Positions 16,483-25,115 of a stretch of DNA of 64,000 nucleotides are shown here, one piece after another. The notes beneath the pieces were generated by a model. It searched no databases and was not told the origin of the DNA. It saw nothing but the letters and a program-made list of their open reading frames with translations. Origin of the DNA: Ginsengibacter hankyongi. GTDB taxonomy: Bacteria; Bacteroidota; Bacteroidia; Chitinophagales; Chitinophagaceae. The position numbers and the translations under genes are program-made. Numbering within the stretch: the first letter of the stretch is position 1; every line of letters starts with the position of its first letter. The DNA is taken from the NCBI RefSeq assembly GCF_008710285.1, contig NZ_VYQF01000002.1, forward strand, positions 1 through 64,000, in the 5' to 3' direction.

Positions 16483-17178
16483 TTAGAGATTGAAGAAAAA
16501 ACTTAACAATGATTTGTTTTTATCGTTTCTTTTACCTTTTAAAAATTTAATAAGCCTGCTTTGTTTAATGCTCATAAATCTTTCGTACTGTTTTGAATGC
16601 TTCTTAAAATCCGCAGCAGTTTCTTCTGGTTCAAAATGATCTGCAGGATCATATAACATAGCGGTGCACATACAATTTTTCCTTTCCTTACTCATAAGTA
16701 TGTCATAATTGACGCAGCTTTTACATCCTGCCCAAAAATTTTCATCATCAGTAAGCTCCGAATAAGTAACCGGCTCGTAACCAAGGTCACTGTTAATTTT
16801 CATTACGGCCAGTCCTGTCGTCAGGCCAAATATTTTTGCCTTTGGATATTTTTCGCGGGAAAGATCGAAGATTCTTTTCTTTATCTGTTTTGCGATACCG
16901 GTTTTCCTAAATTCAGGCGCCACAATAAGCCCGCTGTTTGCCACAAATCCTTCTTTGCCCCATGCTTCGATATAGCAAAAACCTACCCAAACATCGTCTT
17001 TGGTAACGGCAATAACGGCCTTGCCTTCCTGCATTTTTTGTTGAATGTATTCTGTTGAACGTTTTGCAATGCCGGTTCCTCTTGCCTGTGCAGATGCAGC
17101 CATCTCATCGGTGATGGTTTGAGCAAATTTGAAATCAGCGGAGGTTGCAATACGAACAATTATATTTGATTGTTCCAC
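16483..17178 (-). CDS. GNAT acetyltransferase, probable N-acylglutamate synthase
   Basis: This 231-residue protein is the first gene of the arginine block. The GNAT fold is visible in residues 5-150: VWVGFCYIEAWG (beta4), LIVAPEFRKTGIAKQIKKRI (acetyl-CoA pyrophosphate loop, RKTGIA) and FGLTTGLAVMKINSDLGYEPV. A cysteine-rich tail follows (WAGCKSCVNYD and KNCMCTAMLYDP, about 150-185), which ordinary GNATs lack. No argA or argJ is present, so this enzyme probably acylates glutamate, the first pathway step. Non-canonical GNAT-type synthases have been described for Bacteroidota; assignment here is by position and fold. The start is GTG at 17176-17178. Confidence 0.75.
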   Translation of the reverse strand: MEQSNIIVRIATSADFKFAQTITDEMAASAQARGTGIAKRSTEYIQQKMQEGKAVIAVTKDDVWVGFCYIEAWGKEGFVANSGLIVAPEFRKTGIAKQIKKRIFDLSREKYPKAKIFGLTTGLAVMKINSDLGYEPVTYSELTDDENFWAGCKSCVNYDILMSKERKNCMCTAMLYDPADHFEPEETAADFKKHSKQYERFMSIKQSRLIKFLKGKRNDKNKSLLSFFFNL

Positions 17179-17378
17179 TTTGCGTTTTGTTTAAATGAAT
17201 TATTTTTGTGAGCGGGGATTTTTTCACTGATAGGGACAATGTCAACTGCCTCGGCCTATCAGCATCCAGGTCGGAAAAAACAGCGAAGAGGCATTCTTCG
17301 TTCAACGTTTAAGGTTGAAGAAACGAAAGAAAAATATGTAGAATTAAGACCTTTCACTTTTGTAACGTTTAATGAATA
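17179..17378 (-). promoter_or_regulatory. Structured 5' leader of the arginine operon
   Basis: About 200 nt separate the predicted transcription start from the GTG of the GNAT gene. Two hairpins are visible. One pairs 17314-17319 with 17301-17306 (GTTGAA/TTCAAC), and weaker pairing extends it. The other pairs CTGATAGG with CCTATCAG (17227-17234 with 17255-17262; loop of 20). No T-tract follows either, and no obvious leader peptide rich in arginine codons was found. I do not recognise a known riboswitch. A leader this long ahead of a biosynthetic operon suggests post-initiation control. Confidence 0.4.
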
Positions 17379-17383
17379 GAATG

Positions 17384-17416
17384 CAAATGTATATTTTTTT
17401 ATAATTTAATCAGCAA
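17384..17416 (-). promoter_or_regulatory. Promoter of the arginine operon
   Basis: On the minus strand TACATTTG (17384-17391), followed by C, matches the Bacteroidota -7 consensus. A TTG (17414-17416) lies 22 bases upstream, a slightly long but acceptable -33 spacing. It sits just beyond the GH3-family stop codon, so the arginine block appears to have its own start of transcription. Confidence 0.55.
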
Positions 17417-17423
17417 AACGTTT

Positions 17424-18953
17424 TTAAGAATTTGTTATTGTTTCTGTTGCGGGCTTTTTAGCCCAATGTTGTAGTTGATCTGCAATTATTCTATCGTTGC
17501 TTAACCGGGGCACTTTATTTTGTCCTCCCAGTTTTCCAACACTTCTCATATAACTGATAAAACCATTTTTTTGTACAGGAATTATTTTTAATGGCTGAAG
17601 AATATTTCCTTTTATCAGGTCATCATAATATATATTTTTCTTCCTCAGGTTCTCATCAATATCATGAGCAAATTGCTTTAGATTATGTGGAAGATTTTCG
17701 AACTCAATATACCATTCGTGATAGCTCTTATTATCATCCTGCGAAATTTTAGGGGCAACTGTAAATTCAATAATTTTTATATTTTCATTTTCGGCAGCTT
17801 TTAATAACGCACCTTCCACTTCTTCACCAATAACATGCTCGCCAAAGGCAGAGATAAAATGTTTTATTCTACCGGTTACGACTATACGATAAGGATTTAA
17901 TGAAATAAATTTTACAGTATCTCCAATATTATATGCCCATAAACCCGCATTATTGCTCACTATTAAAACATAATTCTCATTCAGCTTTACATCTGTTAAA
18001 GTGAGGCGCGTAGGATTTTTATTGAAGACTTCGCTGGCCGGCACAAATTCAAAAAAGATTCCACTATCGGTATTCAACAACATTCCTTCTTCTTTATAAT
18101 TATCCTGGAATGCAAAAAAACCTTCACTCGCAGGAAACAATTCAATAGTATCAATTGGCTTTCCTATAGTTTCCAAAAGCTTCGCTTTGTAAGGTTCAAA
18201 GTTTACTCCACCCTGCACCATCACGCTAAACTCCGGAAAAATATCTTTAATTTTTTTACCGGTTTTTTCTACCAATGCATCAAAATACATTTGAACCCAT
18301 GGGGGAATACCGCTTATTAACGTCATTCTTTCATTAACCGTTTCTTCAACGATTTTATTAAGCTTTTCTTCCCAGTCTTCGATGCAATTCGTTTCGAAGG
18401 AAGGCATTTGATTGGTGCGTAAATATTTTGGTATGTGATGATTAACGATGCCACTCAATCTTCCTGTTGGGATGCCGCCAACTCTTTCCAGTTCCGGCGA
18501 GCCACTAAGGAAAATCATTTTGCCATTTGAAAATTGCGAATTGCCGCTACGTGCCATGTAACAGAGAAGTGCGTTCCTGGCAGTATCAATATGGTTATCT
18601 ATAGAGTCTTTGGTTATCGGAATATATTTAATACCGCTTGTAGTACCACTTGTTTTAGCAAGATAGATTGGGATGCCTTTCCATAAAATATTATGCTTGC
18701 CCTGCTTTATTTTTTCGATATATTTTTTAAAATCTTCGTATTCTCTTATGGGAACATTATTTACGAAATCTTCATGAGTTTTTATTTTCTCAAAATGATG
18801 TTCTTTGCCGAATTCCGTTTTTAATCCTGTTTTAATAAGAGATTGAAAAATATGCTCCTGGTCTGCTGCGGCAGTGAGCATTGATTTACGGACTTGTTTA
18901 TATATGTATAAGGCAAAAGGTTTTGCAAAAAATGACTTTATCTTCATCTTCAT
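17424..18953 (-). CDS. GH3-family acyl-adenylating protein
   Basis: This 509-residue protein belongs to the GH3 (auxin-responsive GH3) family of the ANL adenylating superfamily. The ATP/AMP loop AKTSGTTSGIKYIPIT is near residue 104, with conserved LFPASEGFFAFQ and TDVKLNENYVLIVSNNAGLWAYNIGD blocks. Then comes VVTGRIKHFISAFGEHVIGEEVE, which starts the mobile C-terminal lid. Plant members join carboxylic-acid hormones to amino acids. Bacterial members are common in Bacteroidota with unknown substrates, and no partner gene here points to one. It may have its own transcript; the arginine promoter lies just after its stop. ATG start. Confidence 0.88.
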   Translation of the reverse strand: MKMKIKSFFAKPFALYIYKQVRKSMLTAAADQEHIFQSLIKTGLKTEFGKEHHFEKIKTHEDFVNNVPIREYEDFKKYIEKIKQGKHNILWKGIPIYLAKTSGTTSGIKYIPITKDSIDNHIDTARNALLCYMARSGNSQFSNGKMIFLSGSPELERVGGIPTGRLSGIVNHHIPKYLRTNQMPSFETNCIEDWEEKLNKIVEETVNERMTLISGIPPWVQMYFDALVEKTGKKIKDIFPEFSVMVQGGVNFEPYKAKLLETIGKPIDTIELFPASEGFFAFQDNYKEEGMLLNTDSGIFFEFVPASEVFNKNPTRLTLTDVKLNENYVLIVSNNAGLWAYNIGDTVKFISLNPYRIVVTGRIKHFISAFGEHVIGEEVEGALLKAAENENIKIIEFTVAPKISQDDNKSYHEWYIEFENLPHNLKQFAHDIDENLRKKNIYYDDLIKGNILQPLKIIPVQKNGFISYMRSVGKLGGQNKVPRLSNDRIIADQLQHWAKKPATETITNS

Positions 18954-19012
18954 TTTACAGGCTAATCTTAAGGCTGCAAATTACATATAATTGATTAAAA
19001 CTATATGCTAAA

Positions 19013-19408
19013 TCAATTACAATTACAAGCCCATTCATTATCCAGATCAATACAGGTAATAACAACTAATCCGTCGTTTTCGGGCGCAACTATTATCCTT
19101 AAATGCTGGCGTTCATCGCTGTATCCTTCCAATGCATAGGTTTCATCGCCTTTTGTACCAGGCCCACTTTTAGCTTCATTTACTCTTCCATCATGGATGA
19201 TCTCTCTTATTTCGTCTTCCGTAATATGCCTGCAATCCATCCTGCATTTAGCATGTTTGGTTAAAATAAGGTGAGTGGTGTTGCGAAATGAATCTTTATT
19301 TGAAGGATTTACAACGGTATGCTCCTGCCTATAAAAAGCAAGCAATTTTATAATTAATAACGCAGCTACTATAATAATTAATACCAGTGCATTTTTCCTT
19401 TTATTCAC
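19013..19408 (-). CDS. DUF4258 domain protein with N-terminal membrane anchor
   Basis: This small protein of about 131 residues has a single membrane segment (ALVLIIIVAALLIIKLLAF) close to the N-terminus. A DUF4258 domain follows, with LTKHAKCRMDCRHITEDEIR and LRIIVAPENDGLVVITCIDL. The cysteine pair and the C-terminal NEWACNCN make five cysteines in a short periplasm-facing domain. I place the start at GTG 19406-19408 (VNKRKNALVLI), since the longer frame from TTG 19447 adds residues with no family support. It is divergent from mtaB. Soluble DUF4258 proteins are often toxin-like; the membrane anchor here argues for something else. Confidence 0.6.
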   Translation of the reverse strand: MNKRKNALVLIIIVAALLIIKLLAFYRQEHTVVNPSNKDSFRNTTHLILTKHAKCRMDCRHITEDEIREIIHDGRVNEAKSGPGTKGDETYALEGYSDERQHLRIIVAPENDGLVVITCIDLDNEWACNCN

Positions 19409-19454
19409 AGCCAGTGGTTTTGCACAATATAATTTCAAAAAAAACAATATTCTT

Positions 19455-19462
19455 TATTTTTG
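19455..19462 (+). promoter_or_regulatory. Candidate -7 promoter element of mtaB
   Basis: TATTTTTG matches TAnnTTTG and ends only 7 bases before the mtaB ATG, which would make the transcript nearly leaderless. The match could be chance in a T-rich stretch. Confidence 0.3.
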
Positions 19463-19469
19463 TTGTCTT

Positions 19470-20744
19470 ATGTCAACTACTAAATCTGTTGCATTACATA
19501 CATTAGGCTGTAAACTAAATTATTCTGAAACCTCGGCTATTGAAAGGCTCCTGGAAAATGATGGTTTTGTAAAAAAGGATTTTACAGAAGAAGCTGATGT
19601 TTATGTAATCAATACTTGCTCTGTTACAGAAAATGCAGATAAAGAATGTCGTCTTCTTGTAAGAAGAATACAACGCAAAGCACCGCAGGCAATGGTAGTA
19701 ATTACCGGTTGTTATGCACAACTGAAACCAAAAGAAATAGCGGCAATCGATGGAGTAGATCTTGTGCTGGGAGCGGCTGAAAAATTTAATATTACCAAAC
19801 ATCTTCAAGATCTCACGAAAGGAGACAGCGCGAAAATATGCAGTTGCGATATTGAAGAGGTAAATGGATTTCATTCATCCTTTTCAATTAGCAGCCGCAC
19901 GAGAACTTTTTTGAAAGTTCAGGATGGCTGCGATTATAATTGTTCATTTTGCACTATACCCATGGCCCGTGGAAAAAGCAGGAGTAATTCAATTGAGAAC
20001 GTTTTAGCTGATATAAAAAAAATTGCAAAGGAAGGTGTAAAAGAGATTGTGCTTACAGGAATAAACCTGGGCGATTTTGGTAAAAATGATGAAGGCCAAA
20101 AAAAAAGTGAAGACTTTTATAATTTGCTGCTCGCAATTGAAGAGAACGAAGGAGTAGAACGATATCGCATTTCATCTATTGAGCCCAACCTTTTAACTGA
20201 TAGAATTATAGAACTTGTTGCAGCAAGTAAAAAAATAATGCCTCATTTTCATATTCCGTTGCAAAGTGGAAGTAATAAAATACTGGCGTCTATGCGAAGG
20301 CGTTATAGAAGGGAATTGTATGCAGAAAAAATTGCTCTCATAAAAAACCTGATACCGGATTGTTGTGTCGGTGTTGATGTAATTACCGGGTTTCCGGGCG
20401 AAACAGATGAAGACTTTAATGACACCGTGGCTTTCTTAAAAGATATGGATGTATCTTATTTGCATGTGTTCACTTATTCCGAAAGATCGAATACTTATGC
20501 ATTAAATATTAAACCAGTGGTTCCGATAAACGTTCGAAATAACAGAACAAAAATTTTACGTAATTTATCCTATAAAAAATTGCAGGATTTTACACAAAAA
20601 CATAATGGAGAAACCAGGAAAGTTCTCTTTGAAGGAGCGGACAAAAACGGTTTGATGGAAGGATATACCGATAATTATATTAAAATTTCTGTACCTTTTA
20701 AAAACGAATGGACCAATAACATCATCGACTGGAAAATACAATGA
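19470..20744 (+). CDS. mtaB: tRNA (N6-L-threonylcarbamoyladenosine(37)-C2)-methylthiotransferase
   Basis: This 424-residue radical-SAM methylthiotransferase modifies t6A37 to ms2t6A37 in tRNAs reading ANN codons. The N-terminal MTTase domain supplies three cluster cysteines (TLGCKLNYSE, VINTCSVTENAD and TGCYAQ). The radical-SAM motif is DGCDYNCSFCTIPMARG (CxxxCxxC, about residues 150-165). A TRAM-like C-terminus follows from about 365 (TRKVLFEGADKNGLMEGYTD). TLGCKLN and the MARG ending fit MtaB better than MiaB or RimO. It overlaps the next gene by 4 bases (ATGA). Confidence 0.93.
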   Translation: MSTTKSVALHTLGCKLNYSETSAIERLLENDGFVKKDFTEEADVYVINTCSVTENADKECRLLVRRIQRKAPQAMVVITGCYAQLKPKEIAAIDGVDLVLGAAEKFNITKHLQDLTKGDSAKICSCDIEEVNGFHSSFSISSRTRTFLKVQDGCDYNCSFCTIPMARGKSRSNSIENVLADIKKIAKEGVKEIVLTGINLGDFGKNDEGQKKSEDFYNLLLAIEENEGVERYRISSIEPNLLTDRIIELVAASKKIMPHFHIPLQSGSNKILASMRRRYRRELYAEKIALIKNLIPDCCVGVDVITGFPGETDEDFNDTVAFLKDMDVSYLHVFTYSERSNTYALNIKPVVPINVRNNRTKILRNLSYKKLQDFTQKHNGETRKVLFEGADKNGLMEGYTDNYIKISVPFKNEWTNNIIDWKIQ

Positions 20745-21031
20745 AAACATTTTTAGTAAATATAAAATTTGATTTCACTAAAGATTTCATGGATTATGTA
20801 CCAGAACACCGTACCTACGTAAATATGCTTATTAATACCAACGTAATTGAAAGTTATGCGGTAAGTATGGAAACGCACCGCTCCTGGATTATTATTAATG
20901 CCGAAACAAAAGAAGAGGTGGAAAAGATTCTCGTTAAATCAACACTGTATCAATTCTGGACGTACGAGATCGATGAATTATTTGTATATGATAGCCAGAA
21001 TTTCCGTTTACCTAAACTTGAGTTGAATTAG
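20741..21031 (+). CDS. Small YciI/muconolactone-isomerase-like protein
   Basis: This 96-residue protein has a pattern of alternating strands and one central helix (TFLVNIKFD, HRTYVNMLINTNVIESYAVSM, RSWIIINAETKEEVEKILVKS). That resembles a small dimeric alpha-beta barrel of the YciI or muconolactone-isomerase type. No catalytic residues are clear. The ATG overlaps the mtaB stop, so it is co-translated with mtaB, and its stop overlaps the convergent Nudix gene by 4 bases. Function is unknown. Confidence 0.6.
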   Translation: MKTFLVNIKFDFTKDFMDYVPEHRTYVNMLINTNVIESYAVSMETHRSWIIINAETKEEVEKILVKSTLYQFWTYEIDELFVYDSQNFRLPKLELN

Positions 21032-21492
21032 GTTTTTGCTTTTTCTTCTAATTCCGTTAACAAGGAGACCTGCGCTGCATTAATTTTTTTCTTTGCTTCA
21101 TTTATTAAAAACCATTCGCCTCTGTCTACTTCAGGAAAATTTTGAAATTTTCCTGAATGTGGAGGCCATTCCATTTCAAAATTGTTCGATACAATTTGAG
21201 CAGCATCTATGTTCTTTTCAAGCGCCCACGCAAATATATCCTTACCCGATTTTTGCTTAACTGGATTCAATTTTAAAAACTTGCCGAATACAACTTTTCC
21301 CGTTTCTTCTAAAAACTCCCTGATAGCAGCTTTCAAGGGTTCTTCATTTTCCCCGAATTCGCCTTTAGGAATTGACCATGCTCCCTCATCCTTATTTTTC
21401 CAGAACGGGCCACCTGGGTGTACCAGGAAAACCTCGAGTACATTTTTGCCGGTTCTATAAAGCAATAAACCGGCGCTTTGTTTTTTTGCCAT
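21028..21492 (-). CDS. Nudix hydrolase
   Basis: This 154-residue protein cleaves nucleoside diphosphates linked to another group. The Nudix box spans about residues 43-65: it opens with GEFGENEE, then AAIREFLEETGKV, matching Gx5Ex7REUxEExGU. The preceding AWSIPKG and the C-terminal EVDRGEWFLINEAKKKINAAQ are typical of a bacterial subgroup related to diadenosine-polyphosphate and NTP pyrophosphohydrolases. The substrate cannot be assigned. It stands alone on the minus strand, convergent with the mtaB pair. Confidence 0.88.
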   Translation of the reverse strand: MAKKQSAGLLLYRTGKNVLEVFLVHPGGPFWKNKDEGAWSIPKGEFGENEEPLKAAIREFLEETGKVVFGKFLKLNPVKQKSGKDIFAWALEKNIDAAQIVSNNFEMEWPPHSGKFQNFPEVDRGEWFLINEAKKKINAAQVSLLTELEEKAKT

Positions 21493-21654
21493 AACCGGAA
21501 GCTTTTACTTAATATCACAATAATTATACGAGAAAAAATCCGCAAAGCATAAAACAGTAAATATTATTTTAATTACTGTTAAATTATTATGTACAAAAGC
21601 AATCAATACAATACTTTCGAAATAGTTCGTTAAATTCATAAGTAATTTTAAGCT

Positions 21655-23052
21655 ATGAAATATAAACTCCACCCTGTTATTATTATTGGTTTTGTTATGG
21701 CCTTTTTTGTCATCGGAGCTGTTGTTAGTTCGTGTAAGAAAACTAAAGACACACCAGCTCCGCAGCCACCAACAGATTCCACAACCTTAGCTTCCAAGTC
21801 TAAAGATTCGGCTTTGCTTGATGCGAGAGATTTTTATTTATGGTATAATCAAATTCCCTCAGGTTTTAATGCTCAGAGTTATAAAGATCCGGGTGAAATA
21901 ATGACCGCACTCAGATCTTACAGTAATGAACCGGGGTTTGGCATAGTTGATAAATGGAGTTTTGGAGTTTTAAAAACCGACTGGAACCAGTTGAGTGGCG
22001 GAATCGGAACCGTAAGCAATTTAACTACCAGCGGCGATTTTGGCATGAGTGTATTTTTTAGAGTGGAAGGAGACCTTAGGGTAAAATTGGTGGAAAAGGC
22101 ATCGCCTGCCGGATTAGCGGGAATTAAAAGAGGATGGAGAATTACCAAAATTAATGGCAACACAAACATAAAAACTTCGAATTCTGATTTTATTGTAAAC
22201 GCAGTTTTTTATAGTGCCAGCTCTACTTTCACATTTGTAAAACCCGACGGTACATCGGTTGATATAACTTTAAACGCCGCTACATACCCTCAGCAAACAG
22301 TGTATCTTGATTCGGTGTACAATATTGGCGCTAAAAATATTGGATACATGGTTATGAATTCTTTCCTGGGAGATACCTCGCAAATTAACACCGATTTACA
22401 AAAAGTGATGGGCAATTTCGCAACCAGGAATGTGAGCGATATTGTAATCGATTTAAGATATAACGGTGGCGGCTACGTGTCGCTTCAGCAAAAACTCGCA
22501 GATTACCTTGCTCCTTCATCAACCAATAATCAATTGATGATGAAAGAGACTTTTAATGATAAACACCAGAATTACAATACAACATTATATTTCACCAAAA
22601 CCGGGCCTTTAAACCCCAACCATGTATTCTTTATTGTTTCTCAAAGCACGGCTTCTGCCAGTGAATTATTGATTAATAATTTAAAACCTTACATGACAGT
22701 AAAACTTATTGGCCCCGGCAATACCGATGGTAAGCCTGTTGGATTTTTCCCTCTTTCAGCTGGCGACTGGTATGTATTTCCTGTTTCATTCAGATCAACC
22801 AATAGTGCTAATTCAGGAAGCTACTTCAACGGATTTACACCCGACGCAATTGTAGCTGATGGGCTTGATAAAAACTGGGGCGACACTTCAGAATCGTGCC
22901 TGGCAAAAGCCATTAAATATATAACCACTGGCAGCTTTACGGCACAGGGACTGGAGATTTATAAGCAAGATCCGGTGATAATTTCAGTTAATAAAACATT
23001 AGATCAATCTTCATTTAAGGGAATGATTGATGTGAGAGGAATGAAGCAATAA
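21655..23052 (+). CDS. S41-family C-terminal processing peptidase, lipoprotein
   Basis: This 465-residue lipoprotein protease has a hydrophobic signal and lipobox VVSSC with Cys27. A PDZ domain covers about 125-210 (VEKASPAGLAGIKRGWRITKI). The S41 catalytic domain covers about 220-430, with IVIDLRYNGGGYVS and the catalytic Ser/Lys region beginning SQSTASASELL at 329. Such proteases trim or degrade envelope proteins. Many Bacteroidota copies are cell-surface or periplasmic lipoproteins of this layout. No signal-linked partner is adjacent. Confidence 0.9.
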   Translation: MKYKLHPVIIIGFVMAFFVIGAVVSSCKKTKDTPAPQPPTDSTTLASKSKDSALLDARDFYLWYNQIPSGFNAQSYKDPGEIMTALRSYSNEPGFGIVDKWSFGVLKTDWNQLSGGIGTVSNLTTSGDFGMSVFFRVEGDLRVKLVEKASPAGLAGIKRGWRITKINGNTNIKTSNSDFIVNAVFYSASSTFTFVKPDGTSVDITLNAATYPQQTVYLDSVYNIGAKNIGYMVMNSFLGDTSQINTDLQKVMGNFATRNVSDIVIDLRYNGGGYVSLQQKLADYLAPSSTNNQLMMKETFNDKHQNYNTTLYFTKTGPLNPNHVFFIVSQSTASASELLINNLKPYMTVKLIGPGNTDGKPVGFFPLSAGDWYVFPVSFRSTNSANSGSYFNGFTPDAIVADGLDKNWGDTSESCLAKAIKYITTGSFTAQGLEIYKQDPVIISVNKTLDQSSFKGMIDVRGMKQ

Positions 23053-23157
23053 TCAACAGATGATTAGACGAAGCGGCATTATGGACGAATACTTTTTATT
23101 AAACACATTTAGCGGGTATTGAGAGTATAGGGTTTTATACAAAAATGAAGAATAAAA

Positions 23158-24828
23158 TCAATCTTTATACACTGGTAATTTCATACAAAATTCAGAGCCT
23201 TTACCTTTTTCACTTTTAAAAGTAAGAGAGCCCGCGTGCCTCTTTACTATTTCGTTTGAAATATATAACCCCAGGCCTAAACCGGGGAAGGTGTTGGATT
23301 TTACTTCTGAAGCTCTGAAAAATCTATTAAATAATTTTGAATGTTGTTCAGTTGGTATTCCAATTCCAAAATCCTCGACGCAAAATTGTAAAACGTCATT
23401 TCTAACCTGCGTCGTTACAATTATGTTGTTTGCATCAGGCGAATATTTAATTGCATTTGAGATAAGATTATTTATTACCTGGCTCAACCTGTTTCGATCG
23501 CCAAAAACTTTACAGGTTTTTGAAAGTTGCAGTTCAATTTTGTGAGTATCCGACGTGATTTGTACTTCATGAATAATTTCAACCACTAACTCATTAAAAT
23601 CAAAAATCGCCTTTTCAAAAATTATCATACCCTCATTAACTTTGGACGCATCTAAAAGATCAGTAATTAAATCATTTAATTTATTTATTTGCTTTTCCAT
23701 CCTGTTCACATAATCAACTGCTCTTGGGTTTTTATCTTTATCAACAGAAAGATTAAGCACATGGCTAAATGCTTTAATAATAGTTACGGGAGTTTTTAGC
23801 TCGTGGCTGGCCATACTTATAAACTCGTCTTTTTGTATCAATGCTAATTTCTGATCTTCTATGTCGATAGCGATTCCGAACCATGCGGTTATTTTTCCTT
23901 CACTATTTTTAAAAGGAAGTGCAGTGCTTACATGCCATCTCCACAAATTATCCGAAGCTCTCAAAAACCTGCATTCAATATTAAAGTCGCATCCTGTTTT
24001 TATTGAATTAGTCCACGATTTTAAAACACGGTCATAATCATCTTTATGCAATACTTTTTGCCATTGTTGTTCCAGGCTTTCCTTTATTGTCATTCCGGTA
24101 TATACATACCATTTTTTATTGAAATAATCAATTTCACCGCCAGGCTTTGCTGTATAAACAATCACAGGCAAATTATCTGCTAAAAATTTAAAATGTTCCC
24201 TGCTTAATGACAGTTCCGTGGTCCTTTCCTGTACACGGTATTCCAACTCATTATTAAGTTGTTCAAGCGAAGATTGGGCCAGCAGCAATTCATCATTTTT
24301 CAGTTTTAATTGCCTTTCAGTTTCTTTCTGATGTGTAAGGTCTGTGACTATAATACTTAACGCAGTTCCGTCATCAATTTCTATAACGGTTAATGAAATC
24401 AGCGTGGGTATTTTTCTTTTTTTATTATCATTTAAATAAATTTCAGCCTTGTTTTCAATTTCCCAGCTCTTTTTAAAAAGGGAATTAAAAAATGTGCAAT
24501 TGTCATGATCTACAAATTTGCCGAAAGAAGTTCCTATTACCCTGGATAGGGGTGACTTAACTATTGCAGCGAAACTTGAATTACTGTATAATATCAATCC
24601 GTCTTTATTAAGGGTAACGGCTCCTTCTTTCATTTTTTCTATAAAGACCCGGTAGGTTTGATCGGCAGACTTAAGGGTATATAATTGAGAGCCCTTTTCG
24701 CTTTGCAAAACCAAAGCATCTACCTGCCCGGTTCGTATGGCTTCTATGGCGTCATTTGCCTCGTCTAGTTGCCACCGCAACTCAGCGTTTTCTTTCTGAA
24801 GTGTTTCGAGTGGTGTTTTTGCATTCAT
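23158..24828 (-). CDS. PAS-PAS sensor histidine kinase of the Kai operon
   Basis: This 556-residue soluble kinase opens with an N-terminal coiled coil (WQLDEANDAIEAIRTGQVDA) typical of KaiBC-linked kinases. PAS domains cover about 58-165 and 210-325; the second carries WRWHVSTALPF. HisKA has FISMASHELKTPV with phospho-acceptor His342. HATPase_c has NNLISNAIKYSP (N box), DFGIGIP (G1) and GLGLGLYIS (G2). No membrane segment is present, so the signal is cytoplasmic. It is the last gene of the kaiC-kaiB-kaiB-kinase operon, 1 base after kaiB2. By analogy with SasA it may read the KaiC/KaiB state, but it lacks the KaiB-like SasA sensor domain; the separate KaiB proteins may bridge that gap. Confidence 0.85.
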   Translation of the reverse strand: MNAKTPLETLQKENAELRWQLDEANDAIEAIRTGQVDALVLQSEKGSQLYTLKSADQTYRVFIEKMKEGAVTLNKDGLILYSNSSFAAIVKSPLSRVIGTSFGKFVDHDNCTFFNSLFKKSWEIENKAEIYLNDNKKRKIPTLISLTVIEIDDGTALSIIVTDLTHQKETERQLKLKNDELLLAQSSLEQLNNELEYRVQERTTELSLSREHFKFLADNLPVIVYTAKPGGEIDYFNKKWYVYTGMTIKESLEQQWQKVLHKDDYDRVLKSWTNSIKTGCDFNIECRFLRASDNLWRWHVSTALPFKNSEGKITAWFGIAIDIEDQKLALIQKDEFISMASHELKTPVTIIKAFSHVLNLSVDKDKNPRAVDYVNRMEKQINKLNDLITDLLDASKVNEGMIIFEKAIFDFNELVVEIIHEVQITSDTHKIELQLSKTCKVFGDRNRLSQVINNLISNAIKYSPDANNIIVTTQVRNDVLQFCVEDFGIGIPTEQHSKLFNRFFRASEVKSNTFPGLGLGLYISNEIVKRHAGSLTFKSEKGKGSEFCMKLPVYKD

Positions 24829-24829
24829 T

Positions 24830-25114
24830 TTATAAATCGTAGTCTAAGCCTTTTAATACTTTGTTAGTATCGGACATATCGCCGATTAAACGTTTTAAAG
24901 GGAGCGGAGAAGATTTTATAAGCATAGGCAATGCGATTAACTGTTCATCTTTTGCTAAAAAAGGCTGCTGATAAATATCAATTATTTCCAGTTTATAATT
25001 GCCGGGGAAATATGTTTCACAAATTTTTTTCATATTGGCAACAGCTCTTACCGAATTAGGTGTAGCTCCAGTTATAAATAATTGCATTTCATAATAGGGC
25101 ACATCATCTTTCAT
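24830..25114 (-). CDS. kaiB: KaiB paralogue 2
   Basis: This 94-residue KaiB-family protein shows the thioredoxin-like KaiB pattern: MQLFITGATPNSVRAVANMK, then YKLEIIDIYQQPFLAKDE and LPMLIKSSPLPLKRLIGD. It conserves the IDIYQQP segment followed by the proline-rich IKSSPLPLKRLIGDMSD region that refolds in cyanobacterial KaiB. It lies 1 base after kaiB1 and before the kinase gene, and it is clearly diverged from kaiB1 (about 40% identity by eye), so the two probably have distinct partners. Confidence 0.88.
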   Translation of the reverse strand: MKDDVPYYEMQLFITGATPNSVRAVANMKKICETYFPGNYKLEIIDIYQQPFLAKDEQLIALPMLIKSSPLPLKRLIGDMSDTNKVLKGLDYDL

Positions 25115-25115
25115 G

